Assembly (NCBI GenBank): GCA_020161435.1
Contig: JAIUNV010000007.1
Span: forward strand, 62,001 to 126,000
Source of the DNA: Bacteroidota bacterium
Lineage (GTDB): Bacteria; Bacteroidota; Bacteroidia; Chitinophagales; Chitinophagaceae
Direction: 5' to 3'
DNA: 64,000 nt
The notes beneath the pieces were generated by a model that was not told the origin of the DNA, searched no databases, and saw only the letters and a program-made list of their open reading frames with translations. A program made the translations under genes and the position numbers. Of the stretch, positions 1 to 9,700 are shown one piece after another. How positions within the stretch are numbered: position 1 is the first letter of the stretch; each line of letters begins with the position of its first letter.

Positions 1-628
1 CCTGCCAACTTCTGCCATGCTATTTTTTATTGCATACAAACCTTTACTTTTGAAGTGCAGAGGCTTGCGGGCCACTGCACCCTATGCAGCCTTCGGGCTG
101 CATATTTTTTTGTTCAGATATCAAATACAGGATTCAGTATCACCTCAAAAGTCTATCAAGTTTGCCTTTTCATCGTTTAGGCATTTAAAATTAGCGTGTT
201 TCTCTTTTTTTAAGTCATCGAATTTCATGGTAGCGTAGAAAACAGCTTTAAAAATATTTTGTTGATATACGGGAAGTAAGGATATTTAAGGTAGAGCAAT
301 TCTCAGTTACGGGTGTAACAACACTGCCTGGGAGCGTGATGACATAACGACTGCGTGTGATGCAGGCGCTTGGTATACCTGTACCTGTCGGAAACGCTCC
401 TCGTTTAAAAGCAGTATACATGTGCCTAAACTCCTTATCCCGTTTTGTTCATCCCTTTTTTCGTGTAATGATTTTTCATTTTGATCAAACTTGGGGATGT
501 TTTTGCATTTGGCATTTTATCATTAGTATACTCAAATGGTAAGATTTTTTAGCAACATCATCTGAAACTATCAAATTAATCTCCTGCCTGGCATATTTCT
601 CTAAATATTTGCACAAATACAAACTCGT
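1..628. other. Leading non-coding stretch
   Basis: No convincing gene is visible. The short open frames here have biased, low-complexity translations and no recognisable domain. The stretch is AT-rich and leads into the large helicase gene. A TATTTG sequence at 606-611, about 17 bases before the start codon at 629, could be a degenerate Bacteroidota -7 box, but no -33 element is obvious. Confidence 0.5.
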
Positions 629-3600
629 ATGTCAACTGAAAACACACATGAATTATTTGAAATAGTACCTGTGTATCAAGTAGCCATGAATGCTGCGATG
701 TTACATAATCATGTGCCACCCATTCGGGAGATTTCTATTACAGCACATGCTGGTGCAGATGAGTCATCCTCTTATCGGTTGTTATTGGAAAATGATTTGG
801 GTGCTTGGTCCAGCTGGTCTGTAACGATTGACAAACTGGTTGCTGATGTACCCTTCGTGTTAGATAATATCCCGGTGCGGATGGATTGGGATTTGCTATC
901 CGGGCTTACTGAACGGCAGGATGGATTCTTTATCGTGAAGTTGTTTCGACAATCCGATAGTTCATTATGTATAGAACAAAGCTTGCCTTTGAGTTTAATG
1001 CCATTAGACATGTGGTTAGGGGTACAGGTATTACCAGAGTTGCTGGCATCATTTGTTACGCCTAATATTCCTGCCATTCAACAGCTTTTGCAAGCCTCTA
1101 CTATTGAATTGCAACGACTGAGTGGTAATCCTTCATTAGATGATTATCAAAGTCAGGATATCAGTCGTGTTCGACTTATGATGGCGGCTATCTACCATAC
1201 AATTAAGCAAACTCAGATTGTATATGCTACAGTACCTGCCAGTTTTGAACAGCAAGGTCAGCGAGTACGGATGCCGGATGCCGTTGTGAATCAGCGGATG
1301 GGTAATTGTTTGGATATGAGTTTGCTTTTTGCTTCTTGTTTGGAAGCGGCTGGTCTGAATCCGCTTGTGGTCATCATCAAAGGGCATGCATTCGTAGGCG
1401 CATGGCTTGTTCAGGATACACTTGCTGATCCGGTAACTGATGACCCGAGCATTCTTAGCAAACGAATGGCAGAAGGCATTTATGAGATTGCATTAATTGA
1501 GGCTACCGCCATGAATGCAGGTAAAGAGTTCGGATTTGAACAGGCAGAGCAATTAGCCGCATCGCATATGACTAATGTCGACGATTTTATCATGTGTATT
1601 GATATAAAGCGGGCCCGCTATGGAGGTGTATTGCCTTTACCGATAAGGGTGCAAGATGAAAATGAGTGGAAATGGGCACCAACAGCAATGCCATCAAAAA
1701 TGGATAGCAAAGAAGATGTTATCAGTGAAATCAGACAAGGTGACCGGCTTGTTCATACCAGCAAGATTACAGTTGGCCGACAGCAAATTTGGGAACGGAA
1801 GCTGCTGGATCTTTCATTGCGCAATGCTTTGTTGAATATGCGTATCAGTCAGCAAACACTTCAGCTGATAACACCGCCTTTGTCTGAATTAGAGGATATG
1901 CTTTCTTCCGGTAAGGAAATGACATTGCTTCCCAGACCTGCAGATTGGGACGGTCATTTACGTCATTCGGGGTTGTATGAAGCATTACATGCTAACGATC
2001 CTATCCTACAATTGGTTGCTCATGAGCTGCAGCATCAAAGAATCAGGTGCTATCAGGCAGAGACGCACTTTCAGGAGGTGCTAACCGGGATGTATCGTAA
2101 AGCCAAGACTGCCATAGAAGAAAATGGCGCCAACACGTTGTTTCTGGCTATTGGTGTTCTTCGGTGGTATGAGACGCCGCAGAGTCAAAGACCAAGATTT
2201 GCTCCTTTGATTTTAACTCCAGTGGAAATCATCCGAAGAGGCGCTCAAAAAGGGTTTGTGCTCAGAAGCAGGGACGAAGAGTCTCAAATCAACATTACGT
2301 TGTTGGAAATGCTTCGCCAGGACTTTGGTATTACTGTTTCAGGACTTGATCCGTTGCCCAGAGATGAAAATGGCGTTGATGTAAAGCGAATACTACATAT
2401 TTTTCGACAACTTATCATGAGTCAGCCCCGTTGGGATGTAGAAACACAGGCGCTGATTGGTCATTTTTCTTTCAGCAAGTTTGTGATGTGGCGAGACCTA
2501 CATGCGCATTCCCATTTGCTTGCCCGCAACCCTGTAGTAGACAGTTTGATTAAAAATCAGTTAAGCTGGGCGGCAGACCTGGATAACACAGGTGATGCCC
2601 AACCCGATAAACAATGGAAACTTACTGATGTGCTATTGCCTATTGGTGCCGACAGTAGCCAATTAAAGGCAATAGCATCAGCTCTTTCTGATAAAAGTTT
2701 TGTATTGCACGGACCTCCCGGTACAGGTAAGTCACAAACAATTACCAACATCATTGCCAATGCTTTGTACAGGGGCAAACGTGTGTTATTTGTAGCAGAA
2801 AAAATGGCTGCGCTGGAGGTTGTTGAAAAAAGGCTTGCGTCAATTGGTCTTGGGCCCTATTGTCTTGAACTACACAGTAACAAATCGAGAAAGACCGCTG
2901 TATTGGAGCAACTCAAGCAAGTGATTGAAACAGGCAGGGTTGATGATTCGGGCGTTTTTGAACAGGAGGCGAATAGACTTGAATCCTTAAGGGCGGATCT
3001 TAATTTATACATAGAGGAGTTGCATAAGCCGGGGCTAATGGGGCTGTCTTTATACGATGCTATACATGGTTTTTCTGGTATGCCTGTTTCGCTTGAGGAA
3101 GCACCCATTGAGAAAGCTGTTATTCAATACCCTGATGCCATCCGCCTACAGTTAATCGAAGACCAAGCGCAGGCTGTTGAAGCTGCTGCTCATTCATTGC
3201 GTGAAGTTCACAAGCATCCACTGCAGTCAGTATTTCTCCAACACTATTCGACGCAGGACCAGACTGAGGCGAATCAGCTATTAGTAAATCTTATTGAGAC
3301 AGGAGACTGGATTGAGTTTCATACAAGCCGGTTGATTCAGACTATTGGATTGGAAGAGGCGTTTATACCGGGAAGAGAACAATGGATTTATATTCAGCGG
3401 TTATTAGAGATTTGGATTCAAGTGCCGGACTTTCCAGTTTCTTTTTTGACAGTGAGTGAGCCAATCCAAACATGGGAGCGTATACGTTCGGTTGCCACTA
3501 TGGGCTTAAAATATCAAGAAAGTGTAAGTAGGATTTCAGAAAGATTCTTAGATTCTATTCTGCAGGTGCAACCAGAGGCTTTGCAAATGGAATGGCAGCG

Positions 3601-4030
3601 GGCCAGCCAGGGGTGGTGGCCTGTGCGGTGGTGGCAACAACGAAAGGTTAGACAGCAACTTCAGATTCATGCGAAGAGCAGGAAACTAAGTAATGAAGAG
3701 GTTCCAGCATTACTTGAGCAACTCAGGGTAGTTCATGGTGAGGAAAAAGCGCTTATGAGTGAGTCGAATTGGTTGTTGCCATTGCTTGGACCATTGTGGA
3801 AAGGTGTGTCTACAGATTGGTCAAAAATTTTGACCGGCATTGAAGTATTAGATTCCAGTTATAACCATGTATTGCTTACTGTATCTGAGGGGGCTCAATT
3901 GACTTTGTGGCGAGAAAAGTTTGGTGGCATGTTAACTGAAGGAGTAAGTGGTTATGCTGTTTTAAAGCAATCTTTTTGGCGGAATTTTCACAGATGCTCA
4001 CCACATTTTTTAAGGAAGAAGAAAGGCTAA
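629..4030 (+). CDS. DUF4011 helicase-nuclease, N-terminal part (frameshifted)
   Basis: This is the first part of a very large superfamily-I helicase/endonuclease of the DUF4011 type. A transglutaminase-like region (GNCLD with C227, then KGHAFVGAW with H253) comes first. DUF4011 starts near residue 388 (WERKLLDLSLRNALLN). The Walker A motif GPPGTGKS starts at residue 695. The helicase does not finish in this frame: the last 16 or so residues are out-of-frame readthrough, and the rest continues in the -1 frame. Full-length relatives have DUF4011, helicase, a Vsr/MTES_1575-type nuclease and DUF3320 in one chain of about 1,900-2,000 residues; one group is a reported single-gene anti-phage system (Hhe, as I recall). 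Similarity is clear, but the activity of the split gene is uncertain. Confidence 0.9.
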   Translation: MSTENTHELFEIVPVYQVAMNAAMLHNHVPPIREISITAHAGADESSSYRLLLENDLGAWSSWSVTIDKLVADVPFVLDNIPVRMDWDLLSGLTERQDGFFIVKLFRQSDSSLCIEQSLPLSLMPLDMWLGVQVLPELLASFVTPNIPAIQQLLQASTIELQRLSGNPSLDDYQSQDISRVRLMMAAIYHTIKQTQIVYATVPASFEQQGQRVRMPDAVVNQRMGNCLDMSLLFASCLEAAGLNPLVVIIKGHAFVGAWLVQDTLADPVTDDPSILSKRMAEGIYEIALIEATAMNAGKEFGFEQAEQLAASHMTNVDDFIMCIDIKRARYGGVLPLPIRVQDENEWKWAPTAMPSKMDSKEDVISEIRQGDRLVHTSKITVGRQQIWERKLLDLSLRNALLNMRISQQTLQLITPPLSELEDMLSSGKEMTLLPRPADWDGHLRHSGLYEALHANDPILQLVAHELQHQRIRCYQAETHFQEVLTGMYRKAKTAIEENGANTLFLAIGVLRWYETPQSQRPRFAPLILTPVEIIRRGAQKGFVLRSRDEESQINITLLEMLRQDFGITVSGLDPLPRDENGVDVKRILHIFRQLIMSQPRWDVETQALIGHFSFSKFVMWRDLHAHSHLLARNPVVDSLIKNQLSWAADLDNTGDAQPDKQWKLTDVLLPIGADSSQLKAIASALSDKSFVLHGPPGTGKSQTITNIIANALYRGKRVLFVAEKMAALEVVEKRLASIGLGPYCLELHSNKSRKTAVLEQLKQVIETGRVDDSGVFEQEANRLESLRADLNLYIEELHKPGLMGLSLYDAIHGFSGMPVSLEEAPIEKAVIQYPDAIRLQLIEDQAQAVEAAAHSLREVHKHPLQSVFLQHYSTQDQTEANQLLVNLIETGDWIEFHTSRLIQTIGLEEAFIPGREQWIYIQRLLEIWIQVPDFPVSFLTVSEPIQTWERIRSVATMGLKYQESVSRISERFLDSILQVQPEALQMEWQRASQGWWPVRWWQQRKVRQQLQIHAKSRKLSNEEVPALLEQLRVVHGEEKALMSESNWLLPLLGPLWKGVSTDWSKILTGIEVLDSSYNHVLLTVSEGAQLTLWREKFGGMLTEGVSGYAVLKQSFWRNFHRCSPHFLRKKKG

Positions 4031-6531
4031 AAGCGTTGTTGTTATGGACATTTGATTCGGATGATCCTGAGACAAAGCGACTGAGTAACATAGTGAGTTT
4101 GTACAAAAACGCACATGAACATTTACAGGATTTGCGTGACTGGTGTATTTACAGGCAGCAGAGTGGTCAGTTAGCATCGATTGGTCTAGCAGCAGCTGTT
4201 GTGGCCCTGAATAAAGGAAAACTAACTGTTTCGGGATTTGCCGATTCAGTTAAAAAGGGTGTGTATAAAGCCATTGCAGATTTTCAAATTGAGACCTCGG
4301 GTGTGTTGAGTAAGTTTAGTTCTGATATTTATAACGACAGTATCAAAAGATATGCTAAGCTTATGCAACAATTTGAGGATTTGTCGCGTAAAACGATTGC
4401 TGCAGTTGTCACTAGCAGATTGCCCAATATGCTGCACGAGGCTGCCAGAAGTAGTGAGGTGTCGATATTAAAAAGAGCTATTGGTAATAATGGCAGAGGT
4501 ATTAGTATACGACAGTTATTTCAGCAGCTACCTCACTTGTTGCCAAGGATTACGCCATGTATGCTGATGAGCCCGATGTCTGTGGCACAATACCTAAGTC
4601 TGGATTTGGAGCCGTTTGATTTAATCATTTTTGATGAGGCATCTCAGATGCCCACTGCAGAAGCTATCGGAGCCCTTGCGAGGGGTAAAAATGTGGTGGT
4701 AGTTGGAGATCCGAAGCAAATGCCCCCGACCAGTTTTTTTGCTGCGCAGCAATTTGACGGGGACAATGCAGATAAGGAGGATATGGAGAGTATTTTGGAT
4801 GACTGTTTGGCTTTGCCCATGCCGAGCAAACATCTATTATGGCATTATAGAAGCCGTCATGAGAGTTTGATTGCTTTTAGTAATGCTAAGTACTACGACC
4901 ACCAATTGCTGACTTTTCCGAGTGCAGATGATATTGAGACGAAGGTTGGTTTTGTGTCGGTGCAGGGGTATTATGACAGAAGTAAAGCCCGGAACAACAA
5001 GGCGGAAGCGGAGGCTGTGGTAGCAGAAATTGTACAACGGCTTAAAGATCCGTCACTAAGGATGCGAAGTATAGGTGTAGTGACATTTAGCAGTGTACAA
5101 CAGCAACTGATTCAGGATTTGGCAGATGCAGTATTTGCACAGGAACCTATATTGGAGAAATGGGCATATGAAAGGGAAGAGCCGCTTTTCATTAAGAATC
5201 TCGAAAACGTGCAAGGAGATGAAAGGGATGTGATTCTTTTTTCTGTGGGATATGGCCCGGACAAAGAGGGAAAGTTGTACATGAATTTCGGGCCTATTAA
5301 TCGTGATGGGGGATGGCGACGATTGAATGTGGCAGTGAGTAGGGCCCGCTATGAAATGAAAGTGTTTAGTACCCTTCGTGGCTCTCAGATTGATCTGACC
5401 CGAACTTCGAGTGAGGGGGTGGCAGGGTTGAAAGCATTCTTAGAATATGCTGAGAAGGGAAAAACAGCTTTGCCAGGGGCAATGCATCGAGCATTGAGTC
5501 ATTCAGGTAATGTAGAAATGGCTATAGCCGATACTATCAGGGAAATGGGCTATGAAGTACATACCGGAGTAGGCACTTCTGGATTTAAGGTAGATATAGC
5601 TGTTGTGCACCCACAGCACAAAGGAAAATACCTCTTGGGAGTGCTGTGTGACGGTAAGCAATTTGCCGGGGTACCTGCCGCAAGGGACCGATATATTGGT
5701 AAAGTTGACGTGTTGCAGCATTTGGGCTGGCGGATACATCGTATTTGGGTAGCAGACTGGTGGATGCGTAGTAGCAGGGAAATTCAAAAGTTGAGGGATG
5801 CAATCGGTAGCGCTATTGAAAATGCTCCAGTTGATGTAAGTGAAACTATAGTGGAGGTGCTACCTGCAACGGAGCTTGAAAAAGCGGAAGTTGCATCTGA
5901 ACAGGCGTTAGCAGCCCCATTAATGTTGAATAAAAATGTAGCGGCAAAGACTCAGACCCAATTCCGACAATTTTATAGAGAAGCCAATTTGCCAAAGGTG
6001 CAGCTGAGTTACATAGATTTCTTAGCCTATTCTCAAGAGGCGTTTATTGCCCAACAGTTAGGCGCTGTAATACAAGCTGAGGCACCTATTACCAGACGGT
6101 TGCTGTATCATCGAGTGCTACAAGCGTGGGGAATAGCCAGATTGGGCGTTAGAATTGAAGAACAACTGACTAGTGCTATTGAACAAGTGTCATGTGAATA
6201 CTTATCCATATCAAACCAAGAGATTGTAGTGCCAAAAGGATTTGTGGTGAAAGATTATGTGCAATATCGTGTTCCTGAAGTGTCATCAACTTCTGTCAAG
6301 AGGAATATAGAGGATATTCCTTTTATTGAGATTGTGAATGGCATGCATGATATCTTAACGCATCAGATAAGTTTGCCATCAGAAGAGTTGCTTCGGGAAA
6401 CAGCAAAATTGTTTGGTTTTGCCCGTATGGGACAGAACGTGCAGCAATGTATGGAGGAAGGGCTTAACTACGGTCTTGAAATTGGGAAATTGCTGAATAG
6501 AAATGGCAGGATAATCGCTGTTACGATTTAG
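3976..6531 (+). CDS. DUF4011 helicase-nuclease, C-terminal part (frameshifted)
   Basis: This frame holds the missing second half of the preceding helicase. It has Walker B/motif II (IIFDEASQMPTAEA, D220), motif III (VVGDPKQMPP) and motif VI (LNVAVSRAR near residue 450). A PD-(D/E)XK-like MTES_1575/Vsr-type nuclease follows, with GFKVDIAVVHP (D540) and GVLCDGK (D559, K561). A DUF3320-like tail contains APITRRLLYHRVLQAWGIAR. The nominal start is a TTG inside a T tract, so this is probably not an independent gene. One extra T in the five-T run at 3973-3977 would fuse both frames into one protein of about 1,967 residues. It is therefore a recent frameshift, a sequencing error or slippage. The domains themselves look intact. 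Confidence 0.9.
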   Translation: MAEFSQMLTTFFKEEERLKALLLWTFDSDDPETKRLSNIVSLYKNAHEHLQDLRDWCIYRQQSGQLASIGLAAAVVALNKGKLTVSGFADSVKKGVYKAIADFQIETSGVLSKFSSDIYNDSIKRYAKLMQQFEDLSRKTIAAVVTSRLPNMLHEAARSSEVSILKRAIGNNGRGISIRQLFQQLPHLLPRITPCMLMSPMSVAQYLSLDLEPFDLIIFDEASQMPTAEAIGALARGKNVVVVGDPKQMPPTSFFAAQQFDGDNADKEDMESILDDCLALPMPSKHLLWHYRSRHESLIAFSNAKYYDHQLLTFPSADDIETKVGFVSVQGYYDRSKARNNKAEAEAVVAEIVQRLKDPSLRMRSIGVVTFSSVQQQLIQDLADAVFAQEPILEKWAYEREEPLFIKNLENVQGDERDVILFSVGYGPDKEGKLYMNFGPINRDGGWRRLNVAVSRARYEMKVFSTLRGSQIDLTRTSSEGVAGLKAFLEYAEKGKTALPGAMHRALSHSGNVEMAIADTIREMGYEVHTGVGTSGFKVDIAVVHPQHKGKYLLGVLCDGKQFAGVPAARDRYIGKVDVLQHLGWRIHRIWVADWWMRSSREIQKLRDAIGSAIENAPVDVSETIVEVLPATELEKAEVASEQALAAPLMLNKNVAAKTQTQFRQFYREANLPKVQLSYIDFLAYSQEAFIAQQLGAVIQAEAPITRRLLYHRVLQAWGIARLGVRIEEQLTSAIEQVSCEYLSISNQEIVVPKGFVVKDYVQYRVPEVSSTSVKRNIEDIPFIEIVNGMHDILTHQISLPSEELLRETAKLFGFARMGQNVQQCMEEGLNYGLEIGKLLNRNGRIIAVTI

Positions 6532-6569
6532 AAGCCGATACAATTTACCAGCTGCAAATAATATAGGAT

Positions 6570-6866
6570 ATGGGAAACGAAAATTTGCATTACCATAATA
6601 ATGGTGGCTATAATCAATTGGAAAATATGGAGCCAGAAATGGCCATAGAGAAACTGCAATTGTATCTGCAGGAATTGTTTGCACAAAAAAATGATGCAGT
6701 GAAAAGGGGCTACTATGAGAAAGCTACCACAATCAGAGATGAGGAAAAAAGAATAGAAGCATTGATAGCCAGCAAAGCTGGCAAAACTGAAAACTGCCAA
6801 GTATGCCAACCATTAAACCTAAAAACAGCTATCATCCTGCAATTGACACATTGCAAAAGGAAATAG
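6570..6866 (+). CDS. Small UVR-motif protein
   Basis: A 98-residue protein begins 38 bases after the helicase stop. Residues about 25-66 resemble the UVR motif of UvrB/UvrC, ClpC and McsA (AVKRGYYEKATTIRDEEKRI), a helical hairpin used for protein-protein contacts. The end of the frame overlaps the next gene by 64 bases in another frame, and its last 25 residues look unlike the family. The true function is not known. Its position suggests cotranscription with the helicase and the next gene. Confidence 0.6.
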   Translation: MGNENLHYHNNGGYNQLENMEPEMAIEKLQLYLQELFAQKNDAVKRGYYEKATTIRDEEKRIEALIASKAGKTENCQVCQPLNLKTAIILQLTHCKRK

Positions 6867-7513
6867 AACAATATTTTAAAAGCTTAGCTGAAAAGAATGA
6901 AACTATACGGTATCAGTTTTTGTTCAGTCCTTTCTATGAAAATGCTGATGTGCTGATTTTGGGATTTAACCCAGGAATGGGTGATAAATATTGTGCTGAT
7001 GTGATGGAAAGAACAGGATTGACTTATACGAAATATGATACATACTCTACAGGAAGAGACACATTTTATGTGTTTAGAAAAGCTGGATTAGAGAACGTAT
7101 TAGAAGGAAGAATAGTGAAATCGAATGTATTTCATTTAGCCACGAGGACAGCCTCACAACTATACACTACAGCCAAAAAGATTGATGAAACGCCGAAATG
7201 GTTATTTTATAAAAAGCACTATGAATGGACTCGTGAATTGATACAGAAAGTAGCCCCTAAATTAATCATCATTGAAGGCATCAGGGCGTATCGTGAAATC
7301 AAAAAAGCTATTGAGGAAAACAGGTTTGGACAAGGAATTGACTTCATTGACAAGACTGAAATATTCCAAGGGAAATTTGAAATTGGTAATAGAACTTTTG
7401 TCTTTATTGGCTATCATAGAGCCAGACATGGCATGATAAATAAAGATGGTTTTGCAGAGTTGTTGCGAGAACAGTATCTGCAGTTAAATATGCTTGAAGA
7501 AGCTACTAAGTAG
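6803..7513 (+). CDS. Uracil-DNA glycosylase superfamily-like protein
   Basis: A 236-residue protein with features of the uracil-DNA glycosylase fold. It has a hydrophobic strand followed by a GxNPG motif (DVLILGFNPGMG, about residues 50-61), a central strand KLIIIEGIRAY and a late IGYHRARHG motif in the place of the HPxxR loop. This assignment rests on motifs only, so a DNA-base recognition or excision role is an inference. It overlaps the UVR-motif gene by 64 bases and lies downstream of the helicase-nuclease. A more upstream start was not found in this frame. Confidence 0.55.
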   Translation: MPTIKPKNSYHPAIDTLQKEIEQYFKSLAEKNETIRYQFLFSPFYENADVLILGFNPGMGDKYCADVMERTGLTYTKYDTYSTGRDTFYVFRKAGLENVLEGRIVKSNVFHLATRTASQLYTTAKKIDETPKWLFYKKHYEWTRELIQKVAPKLIIIEGIRAYREIKKAIEENRFGQGIDFIDKTEIFQGKFEIGNRTFVFIGYHRARHGMINKDGFAELLREQYLQLNMLEEATK

Positions 7514-7519
7514 GCTAAA

Positions 7520-7984
7520 CTAAATGCCCGGTACAAATGGACTTTTGAGAATTCTTCCAATTTTGATGTGGTACTTGCCATTGCGAATGGAAAAGCCTTT
7601 GTACTCAGTTATCATTCTTTTGGAATCGGGATTATAGCCGTTGATAAACTCTATAAAATTGTACTCCTTCCGGCTGCCGTCTTTGTTGAACAAACGGGCA
7701 TGCCAAAAGGGCTTTTCATCACGGTATTCTGTTTTTTTGGTGCCTGCAGCAATTTCATTGAACCAAGGCTGCTTGATGACAATGCGTAGTGAGGTTGGGA
7801 GCGATGGATAAGTTAACTTTTCAGAAGCATGCATATCATAGGGTTTCAATGTTAAACTGTTTTTCAGATACAGCGGATGTACCGGTACACCACTCAGGTT
7901 CATGCCATTTTTCCAACTAAATAAATCGTTGAGGTTGCGGAATGTCAACGCTTGCAGCCCGATGTTATCGGCATACCAATGCAT
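7520..7984 (-). CDS. ASCH-domain protein
   Basis: A 154-residue protein whose second half is an ASCH domain. The sequence from about residue 66 reads SLRIVIKQPWFNEIAAGTKK, followed by TEYRD and a closing HIKIGRIL strand. ASCH domains have a PUA-like fold and bind RNA or modified nucleosides; some are RNases or acetylcytidine amidohydrolases. The start is supported by AGGAG ten bases upstream, an unusually clear Shine-Dalgarno for this phylum. It converges with the UDG-like gene, leaving six bases between stops. The N-terminal 60 residues match nothing I recognise. Confidence 0.7.
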   Translation of the reverse strand: MHWYADNIGLQALTFRNLNDLFSWKNGMNLSGVPVHPLYLKNSLTLKPYDMHASEKLTYPSLPTSLRIVIKQPWFNEIAAGTKKTEYRDEKPFWHARLFNKDGSRKEYNFIEFINGYNPDSKRMITEYKGFSIRNGKYHIKIGRILKSPFVPGI

Positions 7985-8112
7985 GTTGGGAAACTCCTAT
8001 TGTTGCTTCCAAAAAGCCACAAATGTGTCTGCGTTAGCCATGCTTTGGCGCTCCAGAACCGTGAAGAGCTTGGGGGCGTTGGTTTTTGGTGACTTTGACA
8101 TGTGCAGCACGA

Positions 8113-8853
8113 TTAAAGCGTGTCTTTTTGTAAAACAAGCAGCCGGGTATCAAAGTCGTATGAATCCTTTGCAGCACCTTCATTGAATAATTGTATTGGC
8201 CACTTGATGGTGAGGCTATCCTTCGATGAACTAAAAAAGCCATACAGCTTTGTAATGTCTTTTGAAATAAAACCAGCATTGCGGGAAAGCAGTAAGCTGT
8301 CGCCTTTGATGGATTGTTTCATATACAAATCTTGCCCTTCACCAATCATCACCAAGCCAAGGCCGTTCTTTTTGAGTTTAATGTCAAAGATGAATAAGTC
8401 GGAGCCATCACCGTTTGGATGATTGTAGGACCATGTGCCGATGTTTAATGTGTCATCCATATCTACATCCGGGTTGTTTGAACTCCAGTACAGATAGTGA
8501 ACGCCAGCACTTGACACCAACTGCTGAGTTGCTTTATCAAACTTCAGTTGTGCAACACCGGTATCAGTATTGACATTGAATTGTTGTTTGGCACTATCAA
8601 AAAATCCTGAAAATTGATTTCCGATCTCGTCGTACAGTAATTCATTATCAACAGCAATCATGAAAGAATCTGAACCGTTATGCGTAATGGTAAGGTATTC
8701 CCCACAATCGGATTCCCGTACCCATATTCCTTCAATAATAGGGATAGCACTGGTCTTGGATTCATCAGCAGAAGGATTTTTAGTTGAAGAGTCAGAAAAA
8801 CAGGCAGTAAGAAAGCCCAAAAGAAACAACGCAGAGATAGATTTCGATAACAT
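8113..8853 (-). CDS. Putative lipoprotein
   Basis: A 246-residue secreted lipoprotein of unknown function. I chose the internal ATG at 8853 because it opens a textbook type-II signal peptide: MLSKSISALFLLGFLTAC, with the lipobox LTAC at residues 15-18. An upstream start at 8916 would add 21 charged residues ahead of the signal. The mature part begins with a Ser/Asp/Lys-rich linker and continues as beta-rich sequence (GIWVRESDCGEYLTITHNG), like small Bacteroidota lipocalin-like or DUF-type lipoproteins. No catalytic motif is visible. Confidence 0.75.
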   Translation of the reverse strand: MLSKSISALFLLGFLTACFSDSSTKNPSADESKTSAIPIIEGIWVRESDCGEYLTITHNGSDSFMIAVDNELLYDEIGNQFSGFFDSAKQQFNVNTDTGVAQLKFDKATQQLVSSAGVHYLYWSSNNPDVDMDDTLNIGTWSYNHPNGDGSDLFIFDIKLKKNGLGLVMIGEGQDLYMKQSIKGDSLLLSRNAGFISKDITKLYGFFSSSKDSLTIKWPIQLFNEGAAKDSYDFDTRLLVLQKDTL

Positions 8854-8906
8854 GAATTTGTATTTTAATTTCTGATTCAGGTTAAAATAAGGTCTTTTTA
8901 ATTCCT

Positions 8907-9065
8907 CTAATTCCAAAGGGCAACAGGGTTATTGAATTGCCACAAGCCGCGTTTAGCAGCTTTGGCGGTTCGTTTCAGCTCTGTCCATTTGTGGGTTTGA
9001 TCAGGTGGTTTATCGTGCCAGGTGAGACCGTCAATTGAATGAACGTGTAGACTCCAATATTCCGA
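8907..9065 (-). pseudogene. Thermonuclease-like C-terminal remnant (minus strand)
   Basis: A 52-codon open stretch without a start codon, bounded upstream by an in-frame TAG at 9066-9068. Its end, AKAAKRGLWQFNNPVALW, followed by one residue and the stop, matches the C-terminus typical of staphylococcal-nuclease-like proteins (GLW..NPVxPW). No N-terminal nuclease half is visible upstream. It lies 54 bases upstream of the lipoprotein start, on the same strand. It differs in sequence and strand from the repeat-borne remnants that follow. Confidence 0.6.
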
Positions 9066-9408
9066 CTACTTTACCGGTATGCTGGTACCAAGTACTGGTG
9101 GCAGCCTATAGAATCATGCTGGTTGTGAGTGTACATAATAGTGGCATGGATTGAGTATTTGTTGGTATGCAATTTAATAAAATTGGGGACGGTATAATTA
9201 ACTAAGGTTAATGCAGCCAGTTAGTATAATGGTTATAGGCTGCTTTTATAGTATGTACTTTTTGCCTTGATGCGAAAAGTACCAAAAATTCCGATTGCTA
9301 TCGGGACAAGGCCAACCCGAACCCTCCGGGCTCCCGATAGCTATCGGGATGGCCGTGCCTGCGCCTCCCTCTGTGTGGCGGGTTGACTGAACGTGGTGGT
9401 TTTTTTGA

Positions 9409-9433
9409 GGTTGGTAGGTTGGTAGGTTGGTAA
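9409..9433 (+). repeat. GGTTGGTA tandem tract
   Basis: Three direct copies of GGTTGGTA with a variant tail. Runs of GG separated by TT or TA resemble sequences that fold into two-layer G-quadruplexes, such as the thrombin aptamer GGTTGGTGTGGTTGG. Similar but shorter tracts sit in the copies near 16.6, 19.4, 19.7 and 23.8 kb. Confidence 0.75.
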
Positions 9434-9700
9434 GTGTGAGGGCTGGCCTGGTATTATACCCGGTATGACCAACACGCTGCGAGGGCGAAGATGGATGGTT
9501 TGATGGTACGAGCCAAGGCGTTGCATGGGTTAGCATGTACTTTTTGCCTTGATGCAAAAAGTACCAAAAAAATCAAGGCAAACCCGATGGCTCCGCCCGT
9601 TTTGCCGTGCCAGCACCTCCCTTTGTGTAGCGGGTTGACTTTTGTGGTAGTTGGTGATTTTTTGGGTTGATAAGTTTGGAGATTGGTAAGTTGGTAGGTG

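Noticed and set aside
17-542. Two short open frames in the first 600 bases
   Set aside because: The translations are low-complexity and aromatic-rich, have no domain and no start signal.
3973-3977. Programmed -1 ribosomal frameshifting between the two helicase halves
   Set aside because: The site TCT TTT TGG is not a standard slippery heptamer and no stimulatory stem is evident. A single-base loss or sequencing error is simpler.
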